From: Kribbella pratensis
GTDB taxonomy: Bacteria > Actinomycetota > Actinomycetes > Propionibacteriales > Kribbellaceae
Reading direction: 5' to 3'
DNA length: 64,000 nucleotides
Assembly (NCBI RefSeq): GCF_004366075.1
Contig: NZ_SODU01000002.1
Location: forward strand, 620,001 to 684,000
The translations under genes and the position numbers were made by a program. Positions within the stretch are counted from its first letter, which is position 1. Each line of letters opens with the position of its first letter. The notes under the pieces are model-generated. The model was given only the letters and a program-made list of their open reading frames with translations. It made no database searches and was not told the DNA's origin. This document shows, piece by piece, positions 8,604 through 16,682 of this stretch.

Positions 8604-10382
8604 TCATCGGTCGCCGTGCCAGGAGTGCCAGAGCGCGGCGTACGCGCCTTGGGCGTCCACCAGTTCGTCGTGGCCGCCCAGCTCGACGATCTTGCCGTCC
8701 TCGACGACTGCGATCACGTCGGCGTCGTGCGCGGTGTGCAGCCGGTGCGCGATCGCCACCACGGTCCGGCCCTCCAGCACGGTCGCCAGCGACCGCTCCA
8801 GGTGCCGGGCCGCGCGCGGGTCCATCAACGAGGTCGCCTCGTCCAGGACCAGCGTGTGCGGGTCAGCAAGCACCAGACGCGCCAGCGCGACCTGCTGCGC
8901 CTGCGCCGGTGTCAGCGAGACCCCACCGGAACCCACCTCGGTGTCCAGCCCGTTGTCGAACCCGGCCACCCAGCCGTCGGCGTCGACCGACCGCAGTGCC
9001 GCCCACAGGTCCGCGTCGGACGCGTCCTGCTTGGCCAGCCGCAGGTTGTCCCGCACGCTGCCCACGAACACGTGGTGCTCTTGGTTGACCAGGGCAACGT
9101 GACTACGCACCTGCTCGGCTGACATCCGGTCCAGCGCCGCACCACCCAAGGTGATGTCACCGACGCGTGGCGAGTAGATGCCGGCCAGCAAACGACCCAG
9201 CGTCGACTTGCCCGCACCGGACGGCCCGACGAGCGCCACGCGCGCCCCTGGCTCGACCGTCAACGTGACCCCGTGCAGTACGTCGCGGCCCTCCAGGTAC
9301 CCGAACCGCACGTCGTCGGCCAGCACCGTCCGCCCGTCCGGCTCGTCCTCGCTCGTCGTCGCCTCGGTCTCCACCTCACGGACGCCGACCAGCCGCGCCA
9401 ACGACACCTGTGCCACCTGCAACTCGTCGTACCAGCGGATCATCATGTTGACCGGCTCGACGAGCATCTGGATGTACAGCGCACCTGTGGTCAGCGCACC
9501 GACCGTCAGCCAGCCCTGGATCGCGAAACCGCCACCGATGACCAGTACGGCGGCCAACGCGACCGTGTGGGTCATGTTGATCACCGGGAACAGGATCATC
9601 CGCAGGTACAGCGTGTACCGCTCCCAGGCGACCCACTGGCCGATCCGGGTGTCGCCACCGGCGATCCGGCGGGCACCGAGCCGGTGCGACTCGACGGTCC
9701 GGCCGGCGTCGACCGTCTCGGCCAGCGCCGACGCGACCGCGGCGTACCCGGCCGCTTCCGACCGGTATCCCGCTGGTGCACGGCGGAAGTACCACCGGCC
9801 GCCGATGATCAGGATCGGCGCCGCGATCACCACGGCCACAGCCAGGGCCGGTGCGGTCACGATCAGCGCGCCGATCAGCAGCGACGCCCAGATGATCGCG
9901 ATCGTCAGCTGCGGTACGGCATCCCGCATCGCGTGCGACAGCCGGTCGATGTCCGTGGTGATCCGGGACAGCAAATCACCCGTCCCGGCGCGCTCCAGCA
10001 CGCCCGGCGGCAGTCCGACCGCGCGGACCAGGAAGTCCTCACGGAGATCCGCGAGCATCTCTTCGCCGAGCACTGCTCCGCGCAGGCGCGTGAGCCGTAC
10101 GAACACCGTCTGCACCGCGAGGGCGATGACGAAGCCGATCACGACGTACGGCAGGTCGACGTCGGTGTGGCCCTCGGAGAGCTTCTGTACGACGTTGCCG
10201 AGCAGCCACGGCCCGACCATGCCGCTCAGGGCCGCTATCGCGTTCACCAGCGTCAGCCACAGGAACTGGCGCCGGTGCCGGCGGAACAGCTCCTTGATGT
10301 AGGCACGGACGGTCGCGCTACTGGCCACCGGGAGCCGCACTACCTCCTGCGGGGCTGCCGGGTCGTACTCCGGGCGCTTCAC
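8604..10382 (-). CDS. ABC exporter half-transporter, subunit with intact Walker A and degenerate signature
   Basis: A 592-residue fused membrane-ATPase subunit with an N-terminal six-helix ABC exporter domain and a C-terminal nucleotide-binding domain. Walker A is canonical (GPSGAGKST, about residue 385), Walker B is LVLDEATS and the H-loop is IAHRLHT. The signature, normally LSGGQ, reads LTPAQ. The gene starts at GTG 10382 inside the stop of the upstream subunit (GTGA overlap), so the two are translationally coupled. Together they form a heterodimer in which this subunit supplies the intact Walker A. The exported compound is unknown; drugs, lipids or peptides are all plausible. Confidence 0.92.
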   Translation of the reverse strand: MKRPEYDPAAPQEVVRLPVASSATVRAYIKELFRRHRRQFLWLTLVNAIAALSGMVGPWLLGNVVQKLSEGHTDVDLPYVVIGFVIALAVQTVFVRLTRLRGAVLGEEMLADLREDFLVRAVGLPPGVLERAGTGDLLSRITTDIDRLSHAMRDAVPQLTIAIIWASLLIGALIVTAPALAVAVVIAAPILIIGGRWYFRRAPAGYRSEAAGYAAVASALAETVDAGRTVESHRLGARRIAGGDTRIGQWVAWERYTLYLRMILFPVINMTHTVALAAVLVIGGGFAIQGWLTVGALTTGALYIQMLVEPVNMMIRWYDELQVAQVSLARLVGVREVETEATTSEDEPDGRTVLADDVRFGYLEGRDVLHGVTLTVEPGARVALVGPSGAGKSTLGRLLAGIYSPRVGDITLGGAALDRMSAEQVRSHVALVNQEHHVFVGSVRDNLRLAKQDASDADLWAALRSVDADGWVAGFDNGLDTEVGSGGVSLTPAQAQQVALARLVLADPHTLVLDEATSLMDPRAARHLERSLATVLEGRTVVAIAHRLHTAHDADVIAVVEDGKIVELGGHDELVDAQGAYAALWHSWHGDR

Positions 10383-12139
10383 GCGAACTCCTCGAACGTC
10401 GGTTCTTCTTCACGGGTCACAACGGCGCGGTACCGCGCGTTGGTGTGCAGCAGCTCGTGGTGCGTGCCGACCGCGTCGACGCGGCCTTCCGGCACGAACA
10501 CGACGCGCTCCGCCCGGTCCAACATCAGCGGACTGGACGTGAACACCACCGTGGTCCGGCCGGCGCGCAGCAACTGCAGACCGTCCGCGATCCGCGCCTC
10601 GGTGTGCGCGTCGACCGCACTGGTCGGCTCGTCGAGCACCAGCACCTGCGGGTCGACGTACAGCGAGCGAGCCAACGCCACCCGCTGCCGCTGGCCACCG
10701 GACAGGGACCTGCCGCGCTCGGTCAGCACCGCGTTCATGGCGTCGGACTCACCAGCAGGCAGCGTCTGCCGCAGTACGTCGAGGATGTCCGCGCACTGCG
10801 CCGCGTCCAGTGCTGTCTCGGGTGAGACCGCACCACTGGCCGGTACGTCGAACAGCTCGCGCACCGTCCCGGACAACAGGACCGGGTCCTTGTCCTGCAC
10901 GAGTACGACGGTGCGCGCCGACTCCAGCGGGATGTCGTCCAGCGCGACGCCGTCGAGCAGCACGGACGCCTCGTCCGTGGCTGACGGGCTGTGGCCACCC
11001 AGACGGTCGGCCAGCAGACCGCCCTGATCCGGGTTGCCGCAGACGACCGCGGTGAAGCTTCCGGCCGGGACATGCAGCCCGGTGACCGGGTCGAGCACGT
11101 CGCCCTCCGGCAGCTGGGCCGCAGCGGTCCCCTTGGTGGCGTCGGTCCGCTGCAACGACAGCACGCGCGCGGCCCGGCGCGCCGACACCTTCGAGAAGAT
11201 GAACGCGCTCGCGGTCTCCTCGAACGTCTGCAGCGGCACCAGCATGAACGTGATGAAGCCGTATGTCGTGACCAGCTCGCCGACCGAGATGTGGCCGGAC
11301 GTCACCAGCCGGACACCCATCCAGACGACGAGCACCAGGAACAGCCCGAACAGCAGCACCTGCAGGGCCGCGATCAGCGACCACATCCGGGCACTGCGGA
11401 CCGCACTGCTCCGGTACTCCTGTGAGGCGTCCCGGTACCGCTCCAGGAACAGCTGCTCACCGCCGATACCGCGCAGCACGCGCAGACCGGCGACGGTGTC
11501 GGCGGCCAGCTCCGTGGCCCGGCCGCCCTTGGCCCGCTGCTCGTCCGCCCGGCGCTCCGCGGGACCCATCAGCGGGACGATCGAGAACGCGAGCACCGGT
11601 ACGGCGACCGCGACCACCAGACCGAGCTGCGGTTCGTAGAACAGCAGGCCGATCACGACCGCGAAGCAGGTCAGCAGCGCGGCCACGAACCGGCCGAGGA
11701 CCTCGACGAACCAGCCGATCTTCTCGACGTCGCCGCTGCTCACGGCGACCACCTCGCCGGCCGCGATCCGGCGGGTCAGCAGCGAGCCCAGCTCCGCGGC
11801 CTTGCGGAACAGCAGCTGCTGCAGGCGGGACGCCGTACTGATCCAGTTGGTCACCACGGCCTTGTGGAAGTACGAGTCGGCGCCGGCCTTGGCCGCGCCG
11901 AAGGCGAGCAGCAGGGCACCGGCCAGCATCAGCTTGGGCCAGGACAGGTCGATCGCCGCCTGAACGGCGAGACCCACGGCGACCGGAGCGGCGGCGATGC
12001 CGCCGAAGTACACGAGGCCCCAGAACACTGCGAGGGCCTGCCCACGCAGTTGCTGGTGCTCCAGCCAGAGGATGAGTCGGAGGCCGGATCGGGTGTCGGG
12101 CACACCCGGATCGGCGAACGGGACAAGGCGCAAAGACAT
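10379..12139 (-). CDS. ABC exporter half-transporter, subunit with degenerate Walker A and intact signature
   Basis: A 586-residue partner of the downstream ABC gene, again a membrane domain followed by an ATPase domain. Its signature is perfect (LSGGQRQRVALARSL) and Walker B is LVLDEPTS. The Walker A region reads CGNPDQGGLLADRL, with no GKST lysine, and the H-loop histidine is replaced (VFTSSP). Combined with the partner, one composite ATP site is complete and the other is dead on both faces. This is the asymmetric design known for heterodimeric exporters such as TM287/288. It is transcribed divergently from the DHA2 exporter across a 164-bp regulatory region. Confidence 0.92.
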   Translation of the reverse strand: MSLRLVPFADPGVPDTRSGLRLILWLEHQQLRGQALAVFWGLVYFGGIAAAPVAVGLAVQAAIDLSWPKLMLAGALLLAFGAAKAGADSYFHKAVVTNWISTASRLQQLLFRKAAELGSLLTRRIAAGEVVAVSSGDVEKIGWFVEVLGRFVAALLTCFAVVIGLLFYEPQLGLVVAVAVPVLAFSIVPLMGPAERRADEQRAKGGRATELAADTVAGLRVLRGIGGEQLFLERYRDASQEYRSSAVRSARMWSLIAALQVLLFGLFLVLVVWMGVRLVTSGHISVGELVTTYGFITFMLVPLQTFEETASAFIFSKVSARRAARVLSLQRTDATKGTAAAQLPEGDVLDPVTGLHVPAGSFTAVVCGNPDQGGLLADRLGGHSPSATDEASVLLDGVALDDIPLESARTVVLVQDKDPVLLSGTVRELFDVPASGAVSPETALDAAQCADILDVLRQTLPAGESDAMNAVLTERGRSLSGGQRQRVALARSLYVDPQVLVLDEPTSAVDAHTEARIADGLQLLRAGRTTVVFTSSPLMLDRAERVVFVPEGRVDAVGTHHELLHTNARYRAVVTREEEPTFEEFA

Positions 12140-12200
12140 GACGTCTCACAAGGAGGCATAGAGGGGTGGAAAGAAGGCACCTGACCAGGCGAACAGATCA

Positions 12201-12231
12201 AGCCTAGGCGGCCCCGCCGACAGTCCGTCAA
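12201..12231 (-). promoter_or_regulatory. Candidate promoter of the ABC exporter operon
   Basis: On the minus strand a TTGACG -35 (12226-12231) is followed after 19 nt by a TAGGCT -10 (12201-12206). This places transcription start near 12194 and gives a leader of about 55 nt. The -35 lies next to the palindrome at 12238-12255. Confidence 0.4.
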
Positions 12232-12261
12232 ACCGTTTTCCCGGACACCCGGGAACCGTTT
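12231..12261. promoter_or_regulatory. Candidate operator between divergent efflux genes
   Basis: A perfect dyad TTCCCGG-ACAC-CCGGGAA (12238-12255) is flanked by two direct copies of AACCGTTT (12231-12238 and 12254-12261). It abuts the -35 of the ABC operon and sits upstream of the MFS -10 (TAAAGT, 12275-12280), so one regulator could control both. No regulator gene is adjacent. Confidence 0.45.
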
Positions 12262-12303
12262 CCAGACCCGGTAGTAAAGTCTTCAACAGACGAAGGGAGC
12301 CGG

Positions 12304-13731
12304 GTGGAGGAGCTGACGCGGGGGCGGCGGCTGCTGGTGCTGGCGATCTGTTGCTCCAGCCTGTTCATCGTCGGTCTGGACTCGACGATCGTGAACCTGG
12401 CGCTGCCGGCGATCCGGTCCGAGTTCGGGGCCTCCGTCGCGAAGCTGCAGTGGACGATCGACGCCTACACGCTGGTGCTGGCCAGTCTGCTGATGGTCTC
12501 CGGGTCGACGGCGGACCGCGTCGGGCGGCGACGGACGTTCCAGGTCGGGCTGGTGCTCTTCGGGATCGGGTCGTTGCTGTGCGGAGTCGCGACGAGCGTC
12601 GACCTGCTGATCGCGTTCCGGGTGCTGCAGGCCGTCGGCGGGTCGATGCTGAACCCGGTGGCGATGTCGATCATCACGAACACCTTCACGGATCCGCGCG
12701 AGCGTGCGCAGGCGATCGGCGTGTGGGGCGGTGTGGTCGGGCTGAGCATGGCGGTCGGGCCGGTCGTCGGCGGGTCGCTCGTGGACGCGGCCGGGTGGCG
12801 TTTCATCTTCTGGATCAACGTGCCGGTCGCGGTGGCCGCCGTACTGATGACTGCGTTCTTCGTGCCCGAGTCGCGGGCCGCCGTGCCGCGGCGGATGGAT
12901 CCGATCGGGCAGGTGCTCGTCGTACTGCTGCTGGGTGGTCTGACGTACGGGATCATCGAGGGCCGGTCCGCCGGGTGGGGGTCGCCGCTGATCATCGGAT
13001 GCTTCGTCGTGTGCTTGGTCGCACTGGCGACGCTCGTGTACTACGAACGTCGTCGGGAGCAGCCGCTGCTGGAGCCACGATTCTTCCGGAGTGCACCGTT
13101 CTCCGGTGCCACGCTGATCGCGGTGTGCGGGTTCTCGGCGCTGTCGGCGTTCCTGTTCCTCAACTCGCTCTATCTGCAGTCGGTGCGTGGTTTCACCGCG
13201 CTGCACGCCGGTCTGCTCACGCTGCCGATGGCTGCGATGACCGTGGTGTTCGCACCGGTGTCCGGTTGGCTGGTCGGTCACAGAGGTCCGCGGGTACCAC
13301 TAGTGGTGGCCGGCACCATGCTGACGGCGTCCGGCCTGCTTCTGTCCCGGCTGACCACGACTACCGCCACCGTGCATCTGCTGATCAGCTACCTGGTCTT
13401 CGGACTCGGCTTCGGCATGCTGAACGCACCTATAACCAATGCCGCCGTCTCCGGCATGCCACGGGCCCAGGCAGGTGTAGCCGCAGCCATCGCCTCCACC
13501 AGCCGCCAGGTCGGCGCCTCCCTAGGCGTCGCTGTCGCCGGCACCGTCCTCACCGCTCGCCTGGTCGGCTCCTTCGAAACAGGTTTCGTCAGCGCCGCCG
13601 AGCTCTGCTGGTACATCATCGCGGGCTGCGGAGCCCTGGTCCTTGTCCTCGGCGTGATCACCACGAGCCGCTGGGCTCGCAGTACCGCGGAGGCGCTTGT
13701 CAAAGATCCCGGTGCTGCTCCGACCAGGTGA
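12304..13731 (+). CDS. MFS transporter, DHA2 (EmrB/QacA) family drug exporter
   Basis: A 475-residue inner-membrane proton antiporter with about 14 hydrophobic segments. Family hallmarks are the start LDSTIVNLALPAI, WTIDAYTLVLASL in helix 2, the motif A loop GSTADRVGRRR, and motif C-like GPVVGGSLVDAAGWRF. Start GTG 12304 has AAGGGAG 4-5 nt upstream. It is divergent from the heterodimeric ABC exporter with a shared palindrome between them. This suggests joint control of two efflux routes. Substrate cannot be assigned from sequence. Confidence 0.92.
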   Translation: MEELTRGRRLLVLAICCSSLFIVGLDSTIVNLALPAIRSEFGASVAKLQWTIDAYTLVLASLLMVSGSTADRVGRRRTFQVGLVLFGIGSLLCGVATSVDLLIAFRVLQAVGGSMLNPVAMSIITNTFTDPRERAQAIGVWGGVVGLSMAVGPVVGGSLVDAAGWRFIFWINVPVAVAAVLMTAFFVPESRAAVPRRMDPIGQVLVVLLLGGLTYGIIEGRSAGWGSPLIIGCFVVCLVALATLVYYERRREQPLLEPRFFRSAPFSGATLIAVCGFSALSAFLFLNSLYLQSVRGFTALHAGLLTLPMAAMTVVFAPVSGWLVGHRGPRVPLVVAGTMLTASGLLLSRLTTTTATVHLLISYLVFGLGFGMLNAPITNAAVSGMPRAQAGVAAAIASTSRQVGASLGVAVAGTVLTARLVGSFETGFVSAAELCWYIIAGCGALVLVLGVITTSRWARSTAEALVKDPGAAPTR

Positions 13732-13732
13732 C

Positions 13733-14281
13733 ATGACAAACAACAAGATCGTGGTGTCGGTGCAGGCGTCGCTGGACGGCCGGGTAGCGGCGGAAGGCGG
13801 CGCACTCGACTGGATGCAGGTGAAGGACGAGTTGCACGCGCACTTCGTCGACGTACACCGGACCGCGGGGATGTTCGTTTACGGGCGGAACACCTACGAC
13901 GGCATGGCCGGGTACTGGCCGACCGCCGAAGGGGCGCCGTTCCTGGTGGAGTACGGCAAGGTCTGGACGGAGATGCCGAAGCTGGTGTTCTCGCGGACAC
14001 TCGAGTCCGCGGACTGGAACACGACCGTGGTCCGCGAGCTCGATGCGCTCGAGGAGTACCGCAGGACCGCCGATGGCGACCTCTATGTGATCGGTAGCCC
14101 GCAGCTGGTCACCGCACTGGCCGATCGGGACCTGGTGGACGCCTACGAGATCTACGTGCACCCGGTGGCGCTGGGACATGGACCGTCGATCCTCGAGGGG
14201 TTGTCGTCGCGGCAGGGTCTGACGCTGACCGGTGCTCGGACCTTCGACGGGAACGTGGTCAAGCTGGATTACTGCCGCTAG
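13733..14281 (+). CDS. Dihydrofolate reductase (RibD C-terminal) family protein
   Basis: A 182-residue protein of the RibD C-terminal/DHFR-like fold, a group of mostly uncharacterised NADPH-dependent reductases. Visible hallmarks are NKIVVSVQASLDGRVA at the start, FVYGRNTYDGM, VFSRTLESADW and the nucleotide-loop VIGSPQLVTAL. ATG 13733 is chosen over the upstream in-frame ATG at 13697 because that would add residues read from the MFS 3' end. The start is one base past the MFS stop, so the pair is likely co-transcribed. The stop codon overlaps the convergent synthetase stop in a CTAG. Confidence 0.87.
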   Translation: MTNNKIVVSVQASLDGRVAAEGGALDWMQVKDELHAHFVDVHRTAGMFVYGRNTYDGMAGYWPTAEGAPFLVEYGKVWTEMPKLVFSRTLESADWNTTVVRELDALEEYRRTADGDLYVIGSPQLVTALADRDLVDAYEIYVHPVALGHGPSILEGLSSRQGLTLTGARTFDGNVVKLDYCR

Positions 14282-15291
14282 CTCTCGACCAGCCCGGCGC
14301 GGGTCAGGGCCTTGAGGCGGCCGCGGAGGATCTTTTGCCGGCGCTCCTCATCGGGGAACAGCTCCAGGTAGACAGGTCCCTTGGCGGCGAGTAGGTCGTC
14401 GTCGAGGCGTCGTACTGTGCCGGCCGGGGCCCGGTGCGTCATTGCTGCCTGCACTGCTTCGCTGTCGATACCTGTGAGCAGTTCGGTGAGCTGCTCCTCC
14501 GTGGTGATGCCGAGGCGGTGCAGGATGCCCAGGATCCAGGCGTAGTGCGTGGTCTTTGCGTGCGGCGCGTCCGGGTAGCGGCGGGTCAGGTACGTCGTCA
14601 GCGTGCCCGTCGTGAGGTCCAACGGCGCCTTGTCCGACGCGGTCGCGGCCAGCTCGCGGTACAGCCGGTCGATCTCGGTGAACTCGTTGTCGGCGAGCTC
14701 CATCAACGCGGCGGCGAGCAGGAACCGCCGGTCGAACTCGGGCTTGCGGTCCGGCGGGATGTCCAGCTTGTACCGGATGTCGTGCTCGAACTCGGCCCAC
14801 GCGTGCTGGACCGCCGTCCGGACCTGGATCTCCATCACCAGGTTCTTCAGTACGGCGTACTCCGGCAGCTCCCGGCGGTGCTCGTTCAGCCGGACCAGGT
14901 AGTGCTTGCTGGCGTACCCGAAGACGCCCTGCGCCCGGGTGTGCGCGCCCATGTCGGTGTGCTCGACGATCTCGAACTCTTCCTCGATCACCTCGCAGAC
15001 CCGGTCCACCGCCTCCACCAGGAACGTGATGACACGGGCCGCGACCAGGTCGGTGATCTGGTTCAGCGGGTCGTCGTACTTGGGTCTGGTGGGGTCGTCG
15101 GGATGCGGCTTCGACGCCTTCGCGAGGAACGACTCGGGATCCTTGGCCCGCGCGGTGGCGGTCAGGTAGTTGATGCCTTCCTCTTCACCGATCAGCTCGT
15201 TGATCAGCGCCTCGAGCTTGCGTGCGCCGCCGACGTACTGCTGGTGCACCCGCTCGTACAACGCGCCTGCCTGCGGCACCCACTCCACCAT
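14278..15291 (-). CDS. RelA/SpoT-domain (p)ppGpp synthetase-like protein
   Basis: A 337-residue protein with a single RelA/SpoT nucleotidyltransferase domain in the first ~180 residues. Motifs include ITDLVAARVI (79-88), GYASKHYLV (125-133), and EIQVRTAVQHAWAEFEHD (154-171) followed by YK. No HD hydrolase, TGS or ACT domain is present, so it belongs with small alarmone synthetases. It carries an extra C-terminal ~150 residues that I do not recognise. Family members transfer pyrophosphate from ATP to GDP/GTP; some homologues (toxSAS) are toxins acting on ATP or tRNA. It is divergent from an AAA ATPase across a long dyad. Confidence 0.82.
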   Translation of the reverse strand: MVEWVPQAGALYERVHQQYVGGARKLEALINELIGEEEGINYLTATARAKDPESFLAKASKPHPDDPTRPKYDDPLNQITDLVAARVITFLVEAVDRVCEVIEEEFEIVEHTDMGAHTRAQGVFGYASKHYLVRLNEHRRELPEYAVLKNLVMEIQVRTAVQHAWAEFEHDIRYKLDIPPDRKPEFDRRFLLAAALMELADNEFTEIDRLYRELAATASDKAPLDLTTGTLTTYLTRRYPDAPHAKTTHYAWILGILHRLGITTEEQLTELLTGIDSEAVQAAMTHRAPAGTVRRLDDDLLAAKGPVYLELFPDEERRQKILRGRLKALTRAGLVES

Positions 15292-15323
15292 GGCGGAACC
15301 CTAGTGCTCCCGAGGTCGCTCGT

Positions 15324-15369
15324 GCTGTCTATCGCTTTCTAGTCATTTCACTAGAAAGCTGTAGACAGC
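15324..15369. repeat. 46-bp interrupted dyad between divergent genes
   Basis: GCTGTCTA (15324-15331) pairs with TAGACAGC (15362-15369). Inside it GCTTTCTAGT (15334-15343) pairs with ACTAGAAAGC (15350-15359). There is a 2x2 mismatch between the stems and a 6-nt centre CATTTC, giving 18 paired positions. It is AT-rich for this genome and lies 33 bp upstream of the synthetase start. It could be an operator, a structured leader or a recombination-type site. Confidence 0.75.
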
Positions 15370-15428
15370 TGTCGCGACACGCTCTGCCCGTCGATCGGTC
15401 AATCTACGGAAAACGCTAGACGGCCTCA

Positions 15429-15434
15429 TACAGT
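15429..15434 (+). promoter_or_regulatory. -10 element, leaderless type (TACAGT)
   Basis: TACAGT ends 6 nt before ATG 15441 and no ribosome binding site is visible, consistent with a leaderless transcript for the AAA ATPase. Confidence 0.45.
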
Positions 15435-15440
15435 GAAAGC

Positions 15441-16634
15441 ATGGATCCGATCCGGAATCCCTATGCGCCCGGCGCCGGTCAGCGGCCGCCTGAGCTGGCC
15501 GGACGCGACACCGAGGTGCGGCAGTTCGAGGTGGTGCTCGAACGGGTCGCGGCAGGCAGACCGGAGCGGAGCTTGGTGCTCAGCGGCCTCCGGGGCGTGG
15601 GTAAGACGGTTCTGCTGAACACACTGCGCTCGCAGGCGATCAAGCGGGCGTGGGGCACCGGGAAGATCGAGGCGCGACCGGACCAGAGCATCCGGTTGCC
15701 GATCGCGCAGGCGCTGCACACCGCGATGCGGGAGCTGGGGCACCGGCACCGCGACGACGAAAAGGTCGACCAGTTCAGCGCCGTACTGAAGGCCTTCGCG
15801 TTGCGTACGGCGGCGAACGACCGGAAGGGGATCCGCTGGCATCCGCCGGTGGACGTGGCCGCCGCAAAGGGCCGAGCCGACTCCGGTGACCTGGAGATGG
15901 ATCTGATCGAGCTGTTCACCGACGCCGCGGACCTGGCGGGTGACCTGACGGTCGGGGTCGGGCTGTTCATCGACGAGATGCAGGACATCAGTTCGGACGA
16001 CCTGTCCGCGCTGTGCGCCGCGTGTCACGAGATCTCGCAGCAGAGCGCGCCGCTGGTCGTCGTCGGCGCGGGCCTGCCGCATCTGCCCGCCGTACTGTCG
16101 GCCAGCAAGTCGTACTCCGAGCGGCTGTTCCGCTACATCCGTGTGGACCGCCTGGCGCGGGAGGCGTGCGACCGGGCGCTGATGGTGCCGGCGGAGAGCG
16201 AAGGCGTGCAGTACGACGAGGAGGCGCTGGACGAGCTGTACGCGCAGACGGACGGATACCCGTACTTCGTGCAGGCGTTCGCGCACTCGACCTGGGACCA
16301 CGCGCCGGCCTCACCCATCACCATCAAGGACGTCGCCGTCGCGGGACCCGAGGCGTCCGCCGAGCTGACCGTCGGCTTCTTCGGCTCCCGCTACGAACGC
16401 GCGACCCCCGCGGAGCGCGAGTACATGCGCGCCATGGCCGAGCTCGGCATCGGAGTCGACGACGGCTCCGTCCCCACCGCCGAGGTCGCCAACACCCTCA
16501 AGCGCAAACCCCAGTCCCTCTCCCCCGCCCGCGACGGCCTGATCAAGAAAGGCCTGGTCTTCTCGGCCGAACGCGGCACCGTCGCCTTCACCGTCCCGCA
16601 CTTCGGGAAATTCCTGCGGACGAGGACGGCTTAA
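15441..16634 (+). CDS. AAA family ATPase with C-terminal winged-helix region
   Basis: A 397-residue cytoplasmic P-loop ATPase of the Orc1/Cdc6-like (STAND-related) type common in actinobacteria. Walker A is GLRGVGKT (49-56) and Walker B is VGLFIDEMQD (173-182). A sensor-like VVVGAGLPHLP follows, then a lid region. The last ~90 residues (AEVANTLKRKPQSLSPARDGLIKKGLV) look like a winged helix. The physiological role is unknown. It faces a RelA/SpoT synthetase across a dyad, so shared regulation is possible but unproven. Confidence 0.85.
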   Translation: MDPIRNPYAPGAGQRPPELAGRDTEVRQFEVVLERVAAGRPERSLVLSGLRGVGKTVLLNTLRSQAIKRAWGTGKIEARPDQSIRLPIAQALHTAMRELGHRHRDDEKVDQFSAVLKAFALRTAANDRKGIRWHPPVDVAAAKGRADSGDLEMDLIELFTDAADLAGDLTVGVGLFIDEMQDISSDDLSALCAACHEISQQSAPLVVVGAGLPHLPAVLSASKSYSERLFRYIRVDRLAREACDRALMVPAESEGVQYDEEALDELYAQTDGYPYFVQAFAHSTWDHAPASPITIKDVAVAGPEASAELTVGFFGSRYERATPAEREYMRAMAELGIGVDDGSVPTAEVANTLKRKPQSLSPARDGLIKKGLVFSAERGTVAFTVPHFGKFLRTRTA

Positions 16635-16668
16635 CGAAACCGGGCTTTCGTGCTCTGGCAGGTATCGG

Positions 16669-16674
16669 TAGGGT
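16669..16674 (+). promoter_or_regulatory. -10 element, leaderless type (TAGGGT)
   Basis: TAGGGT lies 8 nt before ATG 16683 with no separate ribosome binding site, so the DUF3152 gene is probably read from a leaderless transcript. Confidence 0.45.
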
Positions 16675-16682
16675 CGACTGTC

